A stretch of DNA of 64,000 nucleotides from Epiperipatus broadwayi (GCA_028023455.1 JAQFVV010012402.1:13386483-13450482), one strand, 5' to 3'; shown: positions 24,381 to 37,137, counted from the stretch's first letter. Notes: generated by a model from the sequence alone, not told the origin. Numbers and translations: made by a program.

Positions 24381-24577
24381 CTGACTTTAACGGGTTACAC
24401 CACCCTTTCCTCCTAAACATCTCCCATCCTACTACTACCTGTCCCCCCTTTAATTCATCTCCTGCTCTGTTTACTGCCTTTAGTTATAAAATTATTTGCC
24501 ACTCAGCTATTATCTAAAAAAAAAGAATGAGCAAAATTTAGCTATTTTCTCATACAAACTAAATTTAATCTTCTTAC
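24202..24577 (-). other. Putative leader intron, internal 2
   Basis: Donor and acceptor are identical to those of internal 1. The microsatellite inside is shorter (about 24350-24380). Confidence 0.45.
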
Positions 24578-25822
24578 CTCTGGTTGCTCTCCTGTGCCTG
24601 GAGAGACTGGACACTTGATCATGCATCACTTGGTTGATAACAATAAGTTTACAAGATTCCACTTTACATTTAAGTTTTTAAAATTAAATTGAGAGAGTGC
24701 AAACTTCTCAAGTGCTTGTGACTATTAGTAACCAATCAGATCTTAAGCAATACCATCAGCGCTTTATAAAAATATTATTTACATATATTGCTGCAAAATT
24801 ATAACATCGAAAAACTACTGCATAGTAAATCGAAAGATTTCACGCTGTATGTTTATAATTTGAACTCAGTCAATTAAGTGTGATGATATTTAAGATTCAT
24901 GCTCTGAGATATAAGTACTTTGGACTGGCTTGGATATATAGAAAGACAAGTAAAGAAGAGACTGGGAATCACTCTTTTCTTGTTAAATTCTCTGTCCCAT
25001 TGCTTAAGATCTGATTGGTTACTAATAGTCACAAGCGGTTGAGAAGTTTGCACTCTCTCAATTTAATTTTCAATACCATCTATGCTTTATAAAAATATTA
25101 TTTAAGTTTTTATTGACTTTTTAACCATTTCATTCTTCCAGGTTTGAATCTTAAATAACACTATTTTGTGTTTGAAAATATTTAATTAAACTATTGGCAA
25201 ATTTTTTGTAAGGGCACCAGACAATAGAATATATATGCTTTATTATTAACTGTTTATTCACCTAAGTCTCTATTAACAAACGTTTGTTGCTATTACATAA
25301 TTTTCATTTAGTTATTTTTTTTATATCACAATATTTTACAGACTGAAGATTTATTTATATACCAAAACATACATGATTTGGTTTATTTTTCTTTTACATT
25401 TTACATATGACAAAAAAATCAGATAGAAAAAAATCTGATCAGTTTTCCTTTCTATTTTGAGTCTGTTTACATATACCACTTTAAATTGTGGCTACCAGCT
25501 ATTTGTGGACCCATTATTTTTACTCTCTATTACAAAACAAAATAAAAAAAAATACATGTGTATTTCACATATTTCATTTTATCAACATATTTATTTATCA
25601 TGGTGTAGGTATTTATTTAAAATCCCCACCATTTTTGAGCATCCAAACTCAAGTTAAAAATCTTATATGTATACATTATTCATCATTGTGTCAAAAAGCA
25701 TAAAAACACATTATATACATCAAACATTATTCGGGGTTTTGCAGTGATATATTTATTATTTAGTGTTATTCAAAAAAACATATATATGCTCAACAATATA
25801 CAGGGTATGGAAATATTCAAAA

Positions 25823-25840
25823 GCCACATGTTGGGTGCCA
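25823..25840 (-). promoter_or_regulatory. Primer binding site, internal 2
   Basis: The minus strand reads TGGCACCCAACATGTGGC, a tRNA-Lys-like site with one more mismatch than the copy in internal 3. Confidence 0.6.
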
Positions 25841-25860
25841 AAACTTGGAAAAAAATACGA

Positions 25861-28800
25861 TGTACCAGTCGAAAAATGCATATCAATCCAACAAACCCCT
25901 GAACACAGGTAAAGTTCCTTGAGTCTGACCATGTACAAGATATATAAATCAGGTACATCATGGATTCTGCCCTATTCACCTATATCCCCATGTCAAAGAT
26001 CTAATCAATAGCCTTTCTCAACGATACAATCGAATTCCTTTACTTTCACCATGCCAACAGCTGAGTCTTAAAGCATGAGATTCATTTTTAATTATATATT
26101 TTAGTGAGAACTTGGGTGATTGATTGATTGGTACATTTAAAATCAAAAAATAATTTAAAATAAAAATAAACATGATTCAAGGAACACTGGAAGTTTTGTT
26201 TTAGTTATATACATATTTAAAAACCATTAAGCATCTTACATTAATATTTAACTCAAGCTCTTAAAAAAAAAGTTACAATCTTTAAATTAACTTTTATAAT
26301 TGTACAAGTTCATGACGACTTTATATTAGCTGTTAACATTTCATTTGTTTAGTTTATATACTTTTACTTTTGTCTACATTTATTGCAAAAAAAGATTTTA
26401 AAAATTAAATGATCACGGATTTTAAAATTATCCATGCACATTTAGTACAGGCTTATAAGATAGCAGCAGGTCTAAACATCTGCCTAACGAACATATATAA
26501 GAATGAATACTTTATTTCTACTTGACACAAGATTTAAACAAAACACTTTCTATTAAAACGGACATTAAATAAACAATTATAATAAGACTAATTTGACATC
26601 TTACTCCACTAACATATAAAAGAAAATTGATTTTATTTTTCTTTATAAAAATAATAATTTAGATTTTGAATAACTAATGTTTTATGACATTAGTGGACCT
26701 TGCTGGAATAGCTTATAACCAACTTTACAGTGATTAAAACTGTAAGCTGTTATATAAAAAAATAGATCAGTTAATTATCAAGCAAACAAGCTGCTTTAGT
26801 TGGACTTACAACTAAAATCATACCTATAAGAACTACAACGTGAATTAGCCAAAACCAAACGATTTTAACTAATTACGAAAACAAACAAAAGAATTGATTA
26901 CTCAAGTCGAAGATTCTTATGTAGAATCATTTCCCTATGGCTTACGTATTAGATAGGCAAAAGAAAAGCGAAGCAATGTCGGATTAATAAATATACGAAT
27001 GCACAGGAGAGAAGAAACGTAGGTAGGAAAATACGAGCCGGATTACGGACACTCGTATGCCTATTCCAATGAAGAATAAAAAGGAAAATCGATACGTCCA
27101 CATTTTGTGTCCATATACCGATAGGAGATAGGACTTATGGAGAGCCCTCATATCCTCGCCTATAGGTACTATGCTGGCAAACCCATTCTATCTCAACCAT
27201 GCTATCCGATTCACAGTTGTATGTGAAACCGGAAGCTAACTCCGAATCACCAAATCAATGACCGTTTTAGGTCTGTCCATGATACTCCAAGCATTCTTTA
27301 TTAACCCGAGATATTATAATCATTAAATATGAATGAATTATAATTAAATAGCCTTAAATGATCTAATACTGCATAGAGACCAACCTGTGTAAACAACTAC
27401 TTTATGTAAATATTTAACCTACAAAATCATACATATAGAAATAAGAAAATTTAATTCTCGAATAAATCTCCCCTTCCCTCTTTCCTAACTTAAAAAAAAG
27501 GCATGATAATTAACTGACGCTATCCAGCGGCGCTGTTACAAGGTCAAAATCTATAGCATATTACTTTTGTTTTGAATTACCAAAATATAAAATAATAGAA
27601 TCCCATTTTGGGAAATCTATAATAAATTTATTTAAAAACAATTATGGTAGATTTATTTAGAAATATATATATATTTGATATAACTTCACTCACGAAAATA
27701 AATATAGATCAACTTATTTTACTTTTAAAATTAAATCGTACTTTGCAAAAACTCCCCCTAGTAAATATAATTTGCTCTGTTAGCAAATTACTCTCCTTAA
27801 GTCCCTGTGAGTGAAGTTTGTCGAAATAAAAAAAAATCAAAGCATGAAATCTCATGCTAAAAATTAATATAAAAACAAATAAATACATTCATATTCAATT
27901 AATCAAAAATACTAAAATTTATGGTGAGTTTGAGTTAATGAAATATTATAATTTAAAAGAAAAGGGTTAAAGAATCAGTTAAAGGATTTTCAATAAACAA
28001 ACTTTAAACATTCTTCTTTTTAGCTTTAAGAAAATTATATTTACGTTCTAATAATAGTCTCTTCAAAAACTTCTTGACGAAAGTATAAATATTAAGCTCT
28101 TCAGCATTTTACCTTGGAGTTACCTGGGATGAGTTCTGCAGGCGAACGATTGGTGGCAGATGGCTTCTTTGAAGGCAGGTTGACAGTAGCATAGTGGAAG
28201 ATTTCAGGTCTCAGGAAGGGACAGGCAGTGATCTACCCTTTTTACTACTCGATCATCATGGTGTGGAGACTTCTAAAACTCTTTCTTTCTTTCTGTTTGT
28301 CTGTGTAAAAAGGACCACTATTTCTACCTTTCGATTTCTCTGCTGCCTGAGGTGATTTGCCTTTTGAAACAATAGAAATTATGCTTTTATTCTAATTTTA
28401 GAAAGTTTGTACCTTGATAAGGATCAATAGATTTCAATATAATTTTATGTTAGTTTTATTTTGAGATAACGATGTAGGATCTCTACTAATTAATGAATAG
28501 AAATTCCAAAGTAAATGGATTTTTGGTAATTTCTAAGTGTTTTTAATTTAAACATTTATTTTAAACTTCTTATCGAGGTACAAATCTTTCAGAAAAGGCC
28601 ATCTTGGATTCTTGAACTAAAAAAATAAGGCATTTTAAAGATACATATATAAAATATATAAAAAAAATTCAAAATTTATTATTTGAATTTTTTCCTTTTA
28701 ATAATATAAACGGAATAACTTATTATGTTAGTACAATTATATATATTATTAACACTATCCAAAATAAATTTTAGGATTTATTCAGGATAGTTAAAAAAAT

Positions 28801-28912
28801 GTTAAAAAATGTTTTTTTTTTAGAATAATAAAAAAAAACAAACGTTAGTAAAATAAATGATTAGGTGGGTCAGACTGTGAAACGGCAAATCTGAATCAGA
28901 TTTACCATTTCA
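25861..28912 (-). mobile_element. Family D LTR 3
   Basis: 3052 bp. It shares many variants with LTR 4 (AGATAGCAGCAGGTCTAAAC, GGCGAACGATTGGTGG, CTTCTTTGAAGG) against LTRs 1 and 2, but private changes occur near 27150-27220. Confidence 0.8.
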
Positions 28913-29173
28913 CACTCCCCCACTTCACGAAAAAAAAATATCTATATATATTTTTGAATACATATATGAAATTTAAAACTTTCCAGGTCACAGAGTCTCA
29001 AACAGCTATTTCCCACCCTACCTAGTCTTTGGTTACAATCTGAAATGTCATATTTGTTTGAATTAGGCATTTCTCCTAAATCTACACACATGCCAAATTT
29101 TTTTCCATCTCTTAGTCCATTTACAAATTCCTGTTATTTACAAAAATATCAATGTGGCTTCAGTTACTTTGTC

Positions 29174-30225
29174 CTATCTCCCTGGATCTGGTGGGACATA
29201 TGGCTTTAAATGTTTTGCCTTATAATCTCCATTCCCTTTACTCCCTATTTCTAGAGTTGGATTCCCTTGGTCGACCGCGGCAAGAAATTTTGTCATTTCA
29301 TCAGTAGTGGAAATCCTGCTACTCACGATCATTCTCTGGACTCATACGGGCATATTGTCCTTTATAATGCATATGATGTGTGCATCGGAGTAGGTAAATG
29401 CAGTTAGGGTTCGAAACTTCCCCACCTGTTTTAGAAAAAATTGGGTGAAGGTTCTCTGCTGACTACCTTGATACTTTTCAGCAGTCAAGGTCTGGATCAT
29501 ATCTGCTCATCACTCCAAAATTGCCTTATGGCCTACTCATGTTCTGAGAAGTTGGTAGGTTTCTGTGTTAATGACCTCCACCAATCCTTTGCTGTGCTCT
29601 TTAAATAATGGCTGGCAACAGCCTCTTTCTCGGCTTCATCTACTGCTTGAAAATGGAATAATTCTCTTAAGCTTTCTATGTGCTCTAGTGGACTTTTTTC
29701 AGGCTCACCATGGAACATCTGGACTTGGATCAGTCAGGACATCACTGATGTCCCCTGTGAGCCAGTTGATGGGGTTTGAACCTTATGGTCAGTGATCTTC
29801 TTGGCTTCGGTTTCCTTTTTTGTTCTTTGATCTTGGTTTTGGTCATCATCATTTGGTGTCTGAAATTTTTCTGGTGCATCATTAGTGATTTTTTCCGTTT
29901 CTTTCTTCGCTATTGGGTTTTTGTTGACCGGTCTTGCGTTACATCCAGTTTCCTTTCCTTCTGGCATTCTTCTATTCCCAGTAGTCTTTTTTTACCACTT
30001 CTAGGTGTTTTTGCAGCTCTTCCTTAATTTCAGACATAATTGTTGCCCTGAAGTTGTTCATCATCATTTTTAAATTTTCCATCATCATGGGCATTGCCTC
30101 ATACATCAACCTCTCTAGATTTTTCATTGTGACTTCTGTATTATTGAGATTAAGTGGGTCATTATCCACCCTCTCTTCAGCATCTTTCTGTTGCTCCTCC
30201 ATCTGCTCTTCTTTGTGTACTCCAT
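29174..30225 (-). pseudogene. gag pseudogene, array internal 3
   Basis: As in the other two copies. The frame after the first ATG (30223-30225) is broken by a one-base loss in the A-run. A downstream ATG opens 76 codons ending KKDYWE. The next frame (about 77 codons) covers the charged linker and the last (about 61 codons) the capsid helix to NFSEHE and the shared TAG. The shared TGA and the final KPYVPPDPGR-type end are present. Shared stops show the gag was dead before the array expanded. Confidence 0.7.
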
Positions 30226-30595
30226 CTAAAACAGAAAATCTTTATAAAAAAAAAATTTTTCTTTGTGCACTTCACTTAAAATTTGGACTTTTTCTTCACT
30301 TAAAAAAAAATTGTTTAAACTTTTTACTCTGAGTCTATAAATTAAGAAATTGATTTATTGTGGGATAAACAAAACTCTCTCTCTCTATATATATATATCT
30401 GACTTTAACGGGTTACACCACCCTTTCCTCCTAAACATCTCCCATCCTACTACTACCTGTCCCCCCTTTAATTCATCTCCTGCTCTGTTTACTGCCTTTA
30501 GTTATAAAATTATTTGCCACTCAGCTATTATCTAAAAAAAAAGAATGAGCAAAATTTAGCTATTTTCTCACACAAACTAAATTTAATCTTCTTAC
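30226..30595 (-). other. Putative leader intron, internal 3
   Basis: Same donor and acceptor as internals 1 and 2; shortest microsatellite of the three (about 30375-30400). Confidence 0.45.
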
Positions 30596-31873
30596 CTCTG
30601 GTTGCTCTCCTGTGCCTGGAGAGACTGGACACTTGATCATGCATCACTTGGTTGATAACAATAAGTTTACAAGATTCCACTTTACATTTAAGTTTTTAAA
30701 ATTAAATTGAGAGAGTGCAAACTTCTCAAGTGCTTGTGACTATTAGTAACCAATCAATCTTAAGCAATACCATCAGCACTTTATAAAAATATTATTTACA
30801 TATATTGCTGCAAAATTATAACATCGAAAAACTACTGCATAGTAAATCGAAAGATTTCACACTGTATGTTTATAATTTGAACTCAGTCAATTAAGTGTGA
30901 TGATATTTAAGATTCATGCTCTGAGATATAAGTACTTTGGACTGGCTTGGATATATAGAAAGACAAGTAAAGAAGAGACTGGGAATCACTCTTTTCTTGT
31001 TAAATTCTCTGTCCCAGTGCTTAAGATCTGATTGGTTACTAATAGTCACAAGCGGTTGAGAAGTTTGCACTCTCTCAATTTAATTTTCAATACCATCTAT
31101 GCTCTATAAAAATATTATTTAAGTTTTTATTGACTCTTTAACCATTTCATTCTTCCAGGTTTGAATCTTAAATAACACTATTTTGTGTTTGAAAATATTT
31201 AATTAAACTATTGGCAAATTTTTTGTAAGGGCACCAGCCAATAGAATATATATGCTTTATTATTAACTGTTTATTCACCTAAGTCTCTATTAACAAACGT
31301 TTGTTGCTATTACATAATTTTTATTTAGTTATTTTTTTTATATCACAATATTTTACAGACTGAAGATTTATTTATGTACCAAAACATACATGATTTGGTT
31401 TATTTTTCTTTTACATTTTACATATGACAAAAAAAATCAGAAAAAAATCTGATCAGTTTTCCTTTCTATTTTGAGTCTGTTTACATATACCACTTTAAAT
31501 TGTGGCTACCAGCTATTTGTGGACCCATTATTTTTACTCTCTATTACAAAACAAAATCAAAAAAAAATAATGTGTATTTCACATATTTCATTTTATCAAC
31601 ATATTTATTTATCATGGTGTAGGTATTTATCTAAAATCCCCACCATTTTTGAGCATCCAAACTCAAGTTAAAAATCTTATACGTATACATTATTCATCAT
31701 TGTGTCAAAAAGCATAAAAAACACATTATATACATCAAACATTATTCGGGGTTTTGCAGTGTGTGCAAAACATAATACAAACTCGGGGAAAAAAATCTTA
31801 CATATATTTATTATTTAGTGTTATTCAAAAAAAAATATGCTCAACAATATACAGGGTATGGAAATATTCAAAA

Positions 31874-31891
31874 GCCCCATGTTGGGTGCCA
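31874..31891 (-). promoter_or_regulatory. Primer binding site, internal 3
   Basis: TGGCACCCAACATGGGGC on the minus strand: two differences from the tRNA-Lys complement, both G to A at CpG. Confidence 0.65.
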
Positions 31892-31911
31892 AAACCTGGA
31901 AAAAAATACAA

Positions 31912-34900
31912 TGTACCAGTTGAAAAATGCATATCGATCCAACAAACCCCTGAACACAGTAAAGTCCCTTGAGTCTGACCATGTACAAGATATATAAATC
32001 AGGTACATCGTGGATTCTGCCCTATTTACCTATATCCCCAGGTCAAAGATCTAATCAATAGCCTTTCTCGACGATACGATCGAATTCCTTTACTTTCACC
32101 ATGCCAGCAGCTGAGTCTTAAAGCATGAGATTCATTTTTAATTATATATTTTAGTGAGAACTTGGGTGATTGATTGATTGATACATTTAAAATCAAAAAA
32201 TAATTTAAAATAAAAGTAAATAAAAATGATTCGAGGAACACTGGAAGTTTTGTTTTAGTTATATATATATTTAAAAATCATTAAGCATGTTACATTAATA
32301 TTTAACTCAAGCTCTTTAAAAAAAAAATACAATCTTTAAATTAACTTTTATAATTGTACAAGTTCATGACGACTTTATATTAGCTGTTAACATTTCATTT
32401 GTTTAGTTTATATACTTTTACTTTTGTCTACATTTATTGCAAAAAAAGATTTTAAAAATTAAATGATCACGGATTTTAAAATTATCCATGCACATTTAGT
32501 ACAGGCTTATAAGATAGCAGCAGGTCTAAACCTTTGCCTAACGAACATATATAAGAATGAATATTTTATTTCTACTTAAAACAAGATTTAAACAAAACAT
32601 TTTCTATTGAAACGGACATTAAATAAACAATTATAATAAGACTAATTTGAGATCTTACTCCACTAACATATATATAAACAAAATTGATTTTATTTCTCTT
32701 TATAAAAATAATAATTTAGATTTCAAATAACTAATGTTTTATGACATTAGTGGACCTTGCTGGAATAGCTTATAACTAACTTTACAGTGATTAAAACTGT
32801 AAGCTGTTATATAAAAAAATAGATCAGTTAATTATCAAGCAAACAAGCCACTTTAGTTGGACTTACAACTAAAATCATACCTATAAGAACTATAAGTGAA
32901 TTAGTTAAAATCAAACGATTTTAACTAATTACAAAAACAAACAAAAGAGTTGATTACTCAGGTCGAAGATCCTTAAGTAGAATCATTTCCCTATGGCTTA
33001 TGTATTAGATAGGCAAAAGAAAAGCAAAACAATGTCAGGTTAATAAATATATGAATGCAAAGGAGAGAAGAAATGTAGGTAGGAACATATGAGCCGGATT
33101 ACTGACACTCATATGCCTATTCCAACGAAGAATAAAAAGGAAAATCGATACGTCCTCATTTCGTGTCCATATACTGATAGGAGATAGGACTTACGGAGAG
33201 CCCTCATATTCACCTATATGAATTATGCTGACAAACCAACTCTACCTCAACCACGCTATCTGATTCACAGATGTATGTGAAACTGGAAGCTAACTCCGAA
33301 TCACCAAATCAATGACCGTTTTAGGTCTGTCCATGATACTCCAAGCATTCTTTATTAACCTGAGATATTATAATCATTAAATATGAACGAATTATAATTA
33401 AATAGCCTTAAATGATCTAATACTGCATAGAGACCAACCTGCGTAAACAACTACTTTATGTAAATATTTAACCTACAAAATCATACATATAGAAATAAGG
33501 AAATTTAATTCTCGAATAAATCCCCCCTTCCCTCTTTCCTAACTTAAAAAAAAAGGCATGATAATTAACTGACGCTATCCAGCGGCGCTGTTACAAGGTC
33601 AAAATCTATAGCATATTACTTTTGTTTTAAATTACAGAAATATAAAATAATAGAATCCCATTCTGGGAAATCTATAATAAATTTATTTAAAAAAATTACG
33701 GTAAGTTTATTTTGAAATATATATATATATTCGACATAACTTCACTCATGCAAAATAAAAATAGATCAACTTATTTTATTTTTAAAATTAAATCGTTCTT
33801 TGTTAAAATTCCCTCCCCTAGTAAATATAATTTGCTCTCTTAGCAAATTACTCTCTTTAAGTCCCCGCGAGTGAAGTTTGTCAAAATAAAAAAAAAATCA
33901 AAGCATGAAATCTCATGCTAAAAATTAATATAAAAACAAATAAATAAATTCATATTCAATTAATCAAAAATATTAAAAATTATAGTGAGCTTGAGTTATG
34001 AAATATTATAATTTAAAAGAAAAGGGTTAAAGAATCAGTTAAAGGATTTTCAATAAACAAACTTTAAACATTCTTCTTTTTAGCTTTAAGAAAATTATAT
34101 TTACGTTCTAATAATAGTCTCTTCAAAAACTTCTTGACGAAAGTATAAATATTAAGCTCTTCAGCATTTTACCTTGGAGTTACCTGGGATGAGTTCTGCA
34201 GGCGAACGATTGGTGGCAGATGGCTTCTTTGAAGGCAGGTTGACAGTAGCATAGTGGAAGATTTCAGGTCTCATGAAGGGATGGGCAGTGATCTACCCTT
34301 TTTACTACTCGATCATCATGGTGTGGAGACTTCTAAAACTCTTTCTTTCTTTCTGTTTCTCTTTGTGTTTTTTTCTGTGTAAAAAAGGCCATTATTTATA
34401 CCTTTCGATTTCTCTGCTGCCTGAGGTGATTTGCCTTTTGAAACAATAGAAATTATGCTTTTATTCTAATTTTAGAAAGTTTGTACCTCAATAAGGATCA
34501 ATAGATTTCAATATAATTTTATGTTAGTTTTATTTTGAGATAACGATGTAGGATCTCTATTAATTAATGAATAGAAATTCCAAAGTAAATGGATTTTTGG
34601 TAATTTCTAAGTATTTTTAATTTAAGCATTTACTTTAAACTTCTTATCGAGGTACAAATCTTTCAGAAAAGACCATCTTGGATTCTTGAACTAAAAAAAT
34701 AAGGCATTTTAAAGATACATTTATAAAATATATAAAAAAAATTCAACATTTATTATTTGAATTTTTTCCTTTTAATAATATAAATAGAATAACTTATTAT
34801 GTTAGTACAATTATATATATTATTAACACTATCCAAAATAAATTTTAGGATTTATTCAGGATAGTTAAAAAAATGTTAAAAAATGTTTTTTTTTTTTAAA

Positions 34901-34988
34901 TAATAAAAAGAAAGCAAACTTTAGTAAAATAAATGATTAGGTGGGTCAGACTGCGAAATGGCAAATCTGAATCAGATTTACCATTTCA
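31912..34988 (-). mobile_element. Family D LTR 4 (outer 5' LTR)
   Basis: 3077 bp. The minus-strand start TGAAATGG lies at 34988 and abuts ATAT (34989-34992), matching 13774-13777. In element orientation this is the promoter-bearing 5' LTR of the whole array. The array homology stops exactly here: the polypurine tract found after LTRs 1-3 is absent. Confidence 0.8.
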
Positions 34989-35159
34989 ATATATTTATTT
35001 ATTTCTACAATATTTGAAATACAGGCATTCTTCATATACCTGCAGCTTAATTGTAAATATAGGGAATTTGAACTCAGACTTTCAAGCACCCTTCAACTAT
35101 CCACACTATCTCATACCACTGATACACATGACCACACACGTAGAAAAGATAAATTAATC

Positions 35160-35203
35160 ACCAATATATGTATTTCATGCTGAACCAGCACTCATCACTT
35201 GGT
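35160..35203 (-). ncRNA. Hammerhead motif H2a-1, core mutated
   Basis: The minus strand has the stem I halves (ACCAA / TTGGT), stem II TGCTG/CAGCA and the GAAA box. The core reads GTGATGA instead of CTGATGA (C3 to G), so it should not cleave. Confidence 0.55.
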
Positions 35204-35637
35204 CCAGATTATCATCTTCCACACACATATATATAATCAGTGCTCAATTTATATTAAGATAACAAACCATCATACTTTATTGGACAGGCTTCAATCCACT
35301 CCAATCTCCAACTCTTCAGTCATCCATATCATTGAAATATGATGATGAAAAGCTCAAATCCCATGCTGATGCCAATATTATTGCCATGCCCATGTTGACC
35401 TCAAGTCACTCTGACCCCTCATGTATAGGATCTTATCCATTTAAATACATAGAAGAGGGATGGGCAGGATACAAGTTTAATGTGTAAATATTTGAATTAC
35501 AGGCATTTTTCATATACCTGCAGCTTAATTGTAAATATAGGGGATTTGAACTCAGACTTTCAAGCACCCTTCAACTATCCACACTATCTCATACCACTGA
35601 TACACATAAACAGTCACATGAGAAAAGATAAATAATC

Positions 35638-35681
35638 ACCAATATATGTATTTCATGCTGAACCAGCAATCATCAGTTGGT
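35638..35681 (-). ncRNA. Hammerhead motif H2a-2, core intact
   Basis: Minus strand: stem I ACCAA pairs with TTGGT; the core CTGATGA is followed by a TGCTG/CAGCA stem II, the GAAA box and a 2-bp stem III with a tetraloop (A-U, U-A). The cleavage triplet is AUA, just before the TTGGT strand. All invariant core bases are present; AUA is an allowed but weaker NUH site. Confidence 0.6.
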
Positions 35682-35700
35682 CCTGGAAATGATAATTTGG

Positions 35701-35744
35701 ACCAACTGATGAGTGCTGTTTCAGCATGAAATACATATATTGGT
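35701..35744 (+). ncRNA. Hammerhead motif H2a-3, core intact
   Basis: ACCAA (35701-35705), CTGATGA (35706-35712), stem II GTGCTG/CAGCAT (35713-35727), GAA plus A15.1 (35728-35731), a 2-bp stem III and ATA ending at 35739, then TTGGT (35740-35744). It lies 19 bp from H2a-2 in head-to-head orientation, so the inversion point is at the ribozyme. Confidence 0.65.
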
Positions 35745-35864
35745 GATTATTTATCTTTTCTATGTGTGTGTGGTCATATGTATCAGTGGTATGAGATAGT
35801 GTGGATAGTTGAAGGGTGCTTGAAAGTGTGAGTTCAAATCCCCTATTTTTATTTCTACAATGTA

Positions 35865-36135
35865 TAATTTATTTATAGATAATTATACGATGTTTTTAAG
35901 GATTTTTATGCAGTAATTACATATTACTTAACTTATATACATCCATTTTCAATGTAAAAGTAACATTCTCTTTTTTAAATATGATATAATTTAAAATAAC
36001 TTATATATATTTAAATTTCATTCATCACATATAATTTTAGTTTTTTTTTTTTTTTTGAAAATGTAATATATTCAACCATGTTACAATAAGTATTATTATT
36101 ACAAATAGCATACATTTCATGTATAATATATATAT
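35865..36135. other. AT-rich sequence, nothing recognised
   Basis: Poly-T tract and low-complexity sequence only. Confidence 0.5.
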
Positions 36136-36138
36136 ACC

Positions 36139-36245
36139 TTTATTGTTAAAAGAAAGTTGTATTGACAACAGTTAGAGATTGTAGGTTTTATCTATATTGG
36201 GATTGTCTAACTATTGATTGTCTTCTAATGGTTATATATATATAC
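36139..36245 (+). repeat. Repeat K copy 2 (TA-tailed)
   Basis: Shares TTATTGTTAAAAG, TATCTATATTGGGATTGTCT and a TA-rich tail with 11010-11150. The mariner relic at 36246 begins right after its TA tail. Confidence 0.5.
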
Positions 36246-37125
36246 ACACAAGGGGGACACAAAAATAAATCATTCTCTGGTTTTTATATCTGGTATAGTA
36301 TATTCTTCTGCTATTACACACTTCTTGCAGGAACTCTTCTGCATCAATCTGCCAAATGACATCATGTGAAATCATGGTTCACTATAGCACATTTTTTTAT
36401 AAAGTGCATTTTACATATTTGTCAATTTTTATAATGACTGAAAAGTTCAATCAATGTGAAATTCTGTTTTCATTTACAGAAAATGGCATGGAAAACACTT
36501 GTAAATCTTGTAACAGATTACAAGCAAGCTAATCTCATAAGACACAAGTTTATTATTGGTTTAATTAAAATAAATTTGCCACATTCCTAAAAAGCATGGC
36601 AAGTGAAGTCCAAAAAAAACAATATTGATTTTTTTTTTTTGACACAAATGACATTTTTCTCTCAGATTTAATTTATAACAGTCAGACATTTTATCTGAAA
36701 GTTCTGAAATATTTATGTGATGTAGTAAAATATAAAAATTCCAATTTGTTGCAAAGAAAAGAGTGCAAACCTCATCCCAACAAAAATCATGTCTCAAAGC
36801 CTTGAGAATGAAATATTTTTTAATTAAATTCAGGATGGCCCAGCTTATCTATCAGCCATATTTTCTCAATCTCACTTCATGTGATTTTTTTAAAATCTCT
36901 CCAATGGAAAAATGTCTCAAGTTTTTTTTTGTGACTTAGAAGTAGTAAAAAAAAATGCTGCTGACATTAAAAGGCATCATTTTACAAGTATTTCTGGACT
37001 ACTTTAAAAAATGAAAAAAATGTTTTGACTGCTGTATTGAAACAGATTAAATGTATAACATTTAAAAATAAATAAATAAATTTTTTATTATAAAATTTTG
37101 GTTACTTTTGGACATGCTCTCATTT
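36246..37125 (+). mobile_element. mariner-like transposon relic 2
   Basis: The ends (AAGGGGGACACAAAAATAA at 36251 and GGTTACTTTTGGACATGCTC to 37120) are approximate inverted repeats. The body is the reverse complement homologue of 5749-6660. The transposase part contains a readable catalytic block near 36835-36895. Confidence 0.65.
36483..37065 (+). pseudogene. mariner-like (DD34D) transposase pseudogene
   Basis: From the ATG at 36483 the sequence is decayed, but near 36838-36895 one frame reads AQLIYQPYFLNLTSCDFFKI. This matches the mariner pattern around the third catalytic Asp (PYSPDLAP.DFF), and that Asp is kept. Near 36985-37050 the end reads like the usual C-terminal F..Y.KK....C.DCCIE block. 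Many stops; not functional. Confidence 0.6.
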
Positions 37126-37137
37126 ATATATGTATAT

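Larger units (their letters stand above)
13774..34992 (-). mobile_element. Tandem LTR-retroelement array (family D): 4 LTRs, 3 internals, one TSD
   Basis: A unit of about 6.05 kb is repeated. LTRs start at 13778, 19847, 25861 and 31912, spacing 6069, 6014 and 6051. Each LTR is about 3.05-3.08 kb and each internal about 2.97-3.0 kb. On the minus strand LTRs begin TGAAATGG and end CTGGTACA. ATAT flanks only the outer ends (13774-13777 and 34989-34992). The internals carry, in minus-strand order, a primer site, a leader with splice-like signals, a dead gag and a polypurine tract. No reverse transcriptase, RNase H or integrase is present. The outermost-only duplication indicates one insertion, later expanded by LTR-LTR unequal recombination or inserted as a concatemer. 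Assembly collapse or expansion cannot be excluded from sequence alone. Confidence 0.85.
34993..35860 (-). mobile_element. Hammerhead-bearing repeat cluster H2a (direct-direct-inverted)
   Basis: Unit 1 (about 35010-35490) and partial unit 2 (about 35491-35690) run on the minus strand, and unit 3 (about 35691-35850) is inverted. Each unit has a hammerhead-like module. Next to it is a tRNA-like segment with B box GAGTTCAAATCCCC (plus in unit 3 near 35833). The distance between equivalent hammerhead positions in units 1 and 2 is 478 bp. The 3' part shares CCCATGTTGACCTCA and GACCCCTCATGTA with 41630-42660. Tandem units with one ribozyme each are the layout of metazoan retrozymes and of Penelope pseudo-LTRs. 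Confidence 0.65.

Noticed and set aside
13774-34992. Satellite DNA or segmental duplication of a host gene
   Set aside because: The repeat boundaries coincide with LTR ends, primer sites and polypurine tracts, so an LTR-element array is the better explanation.
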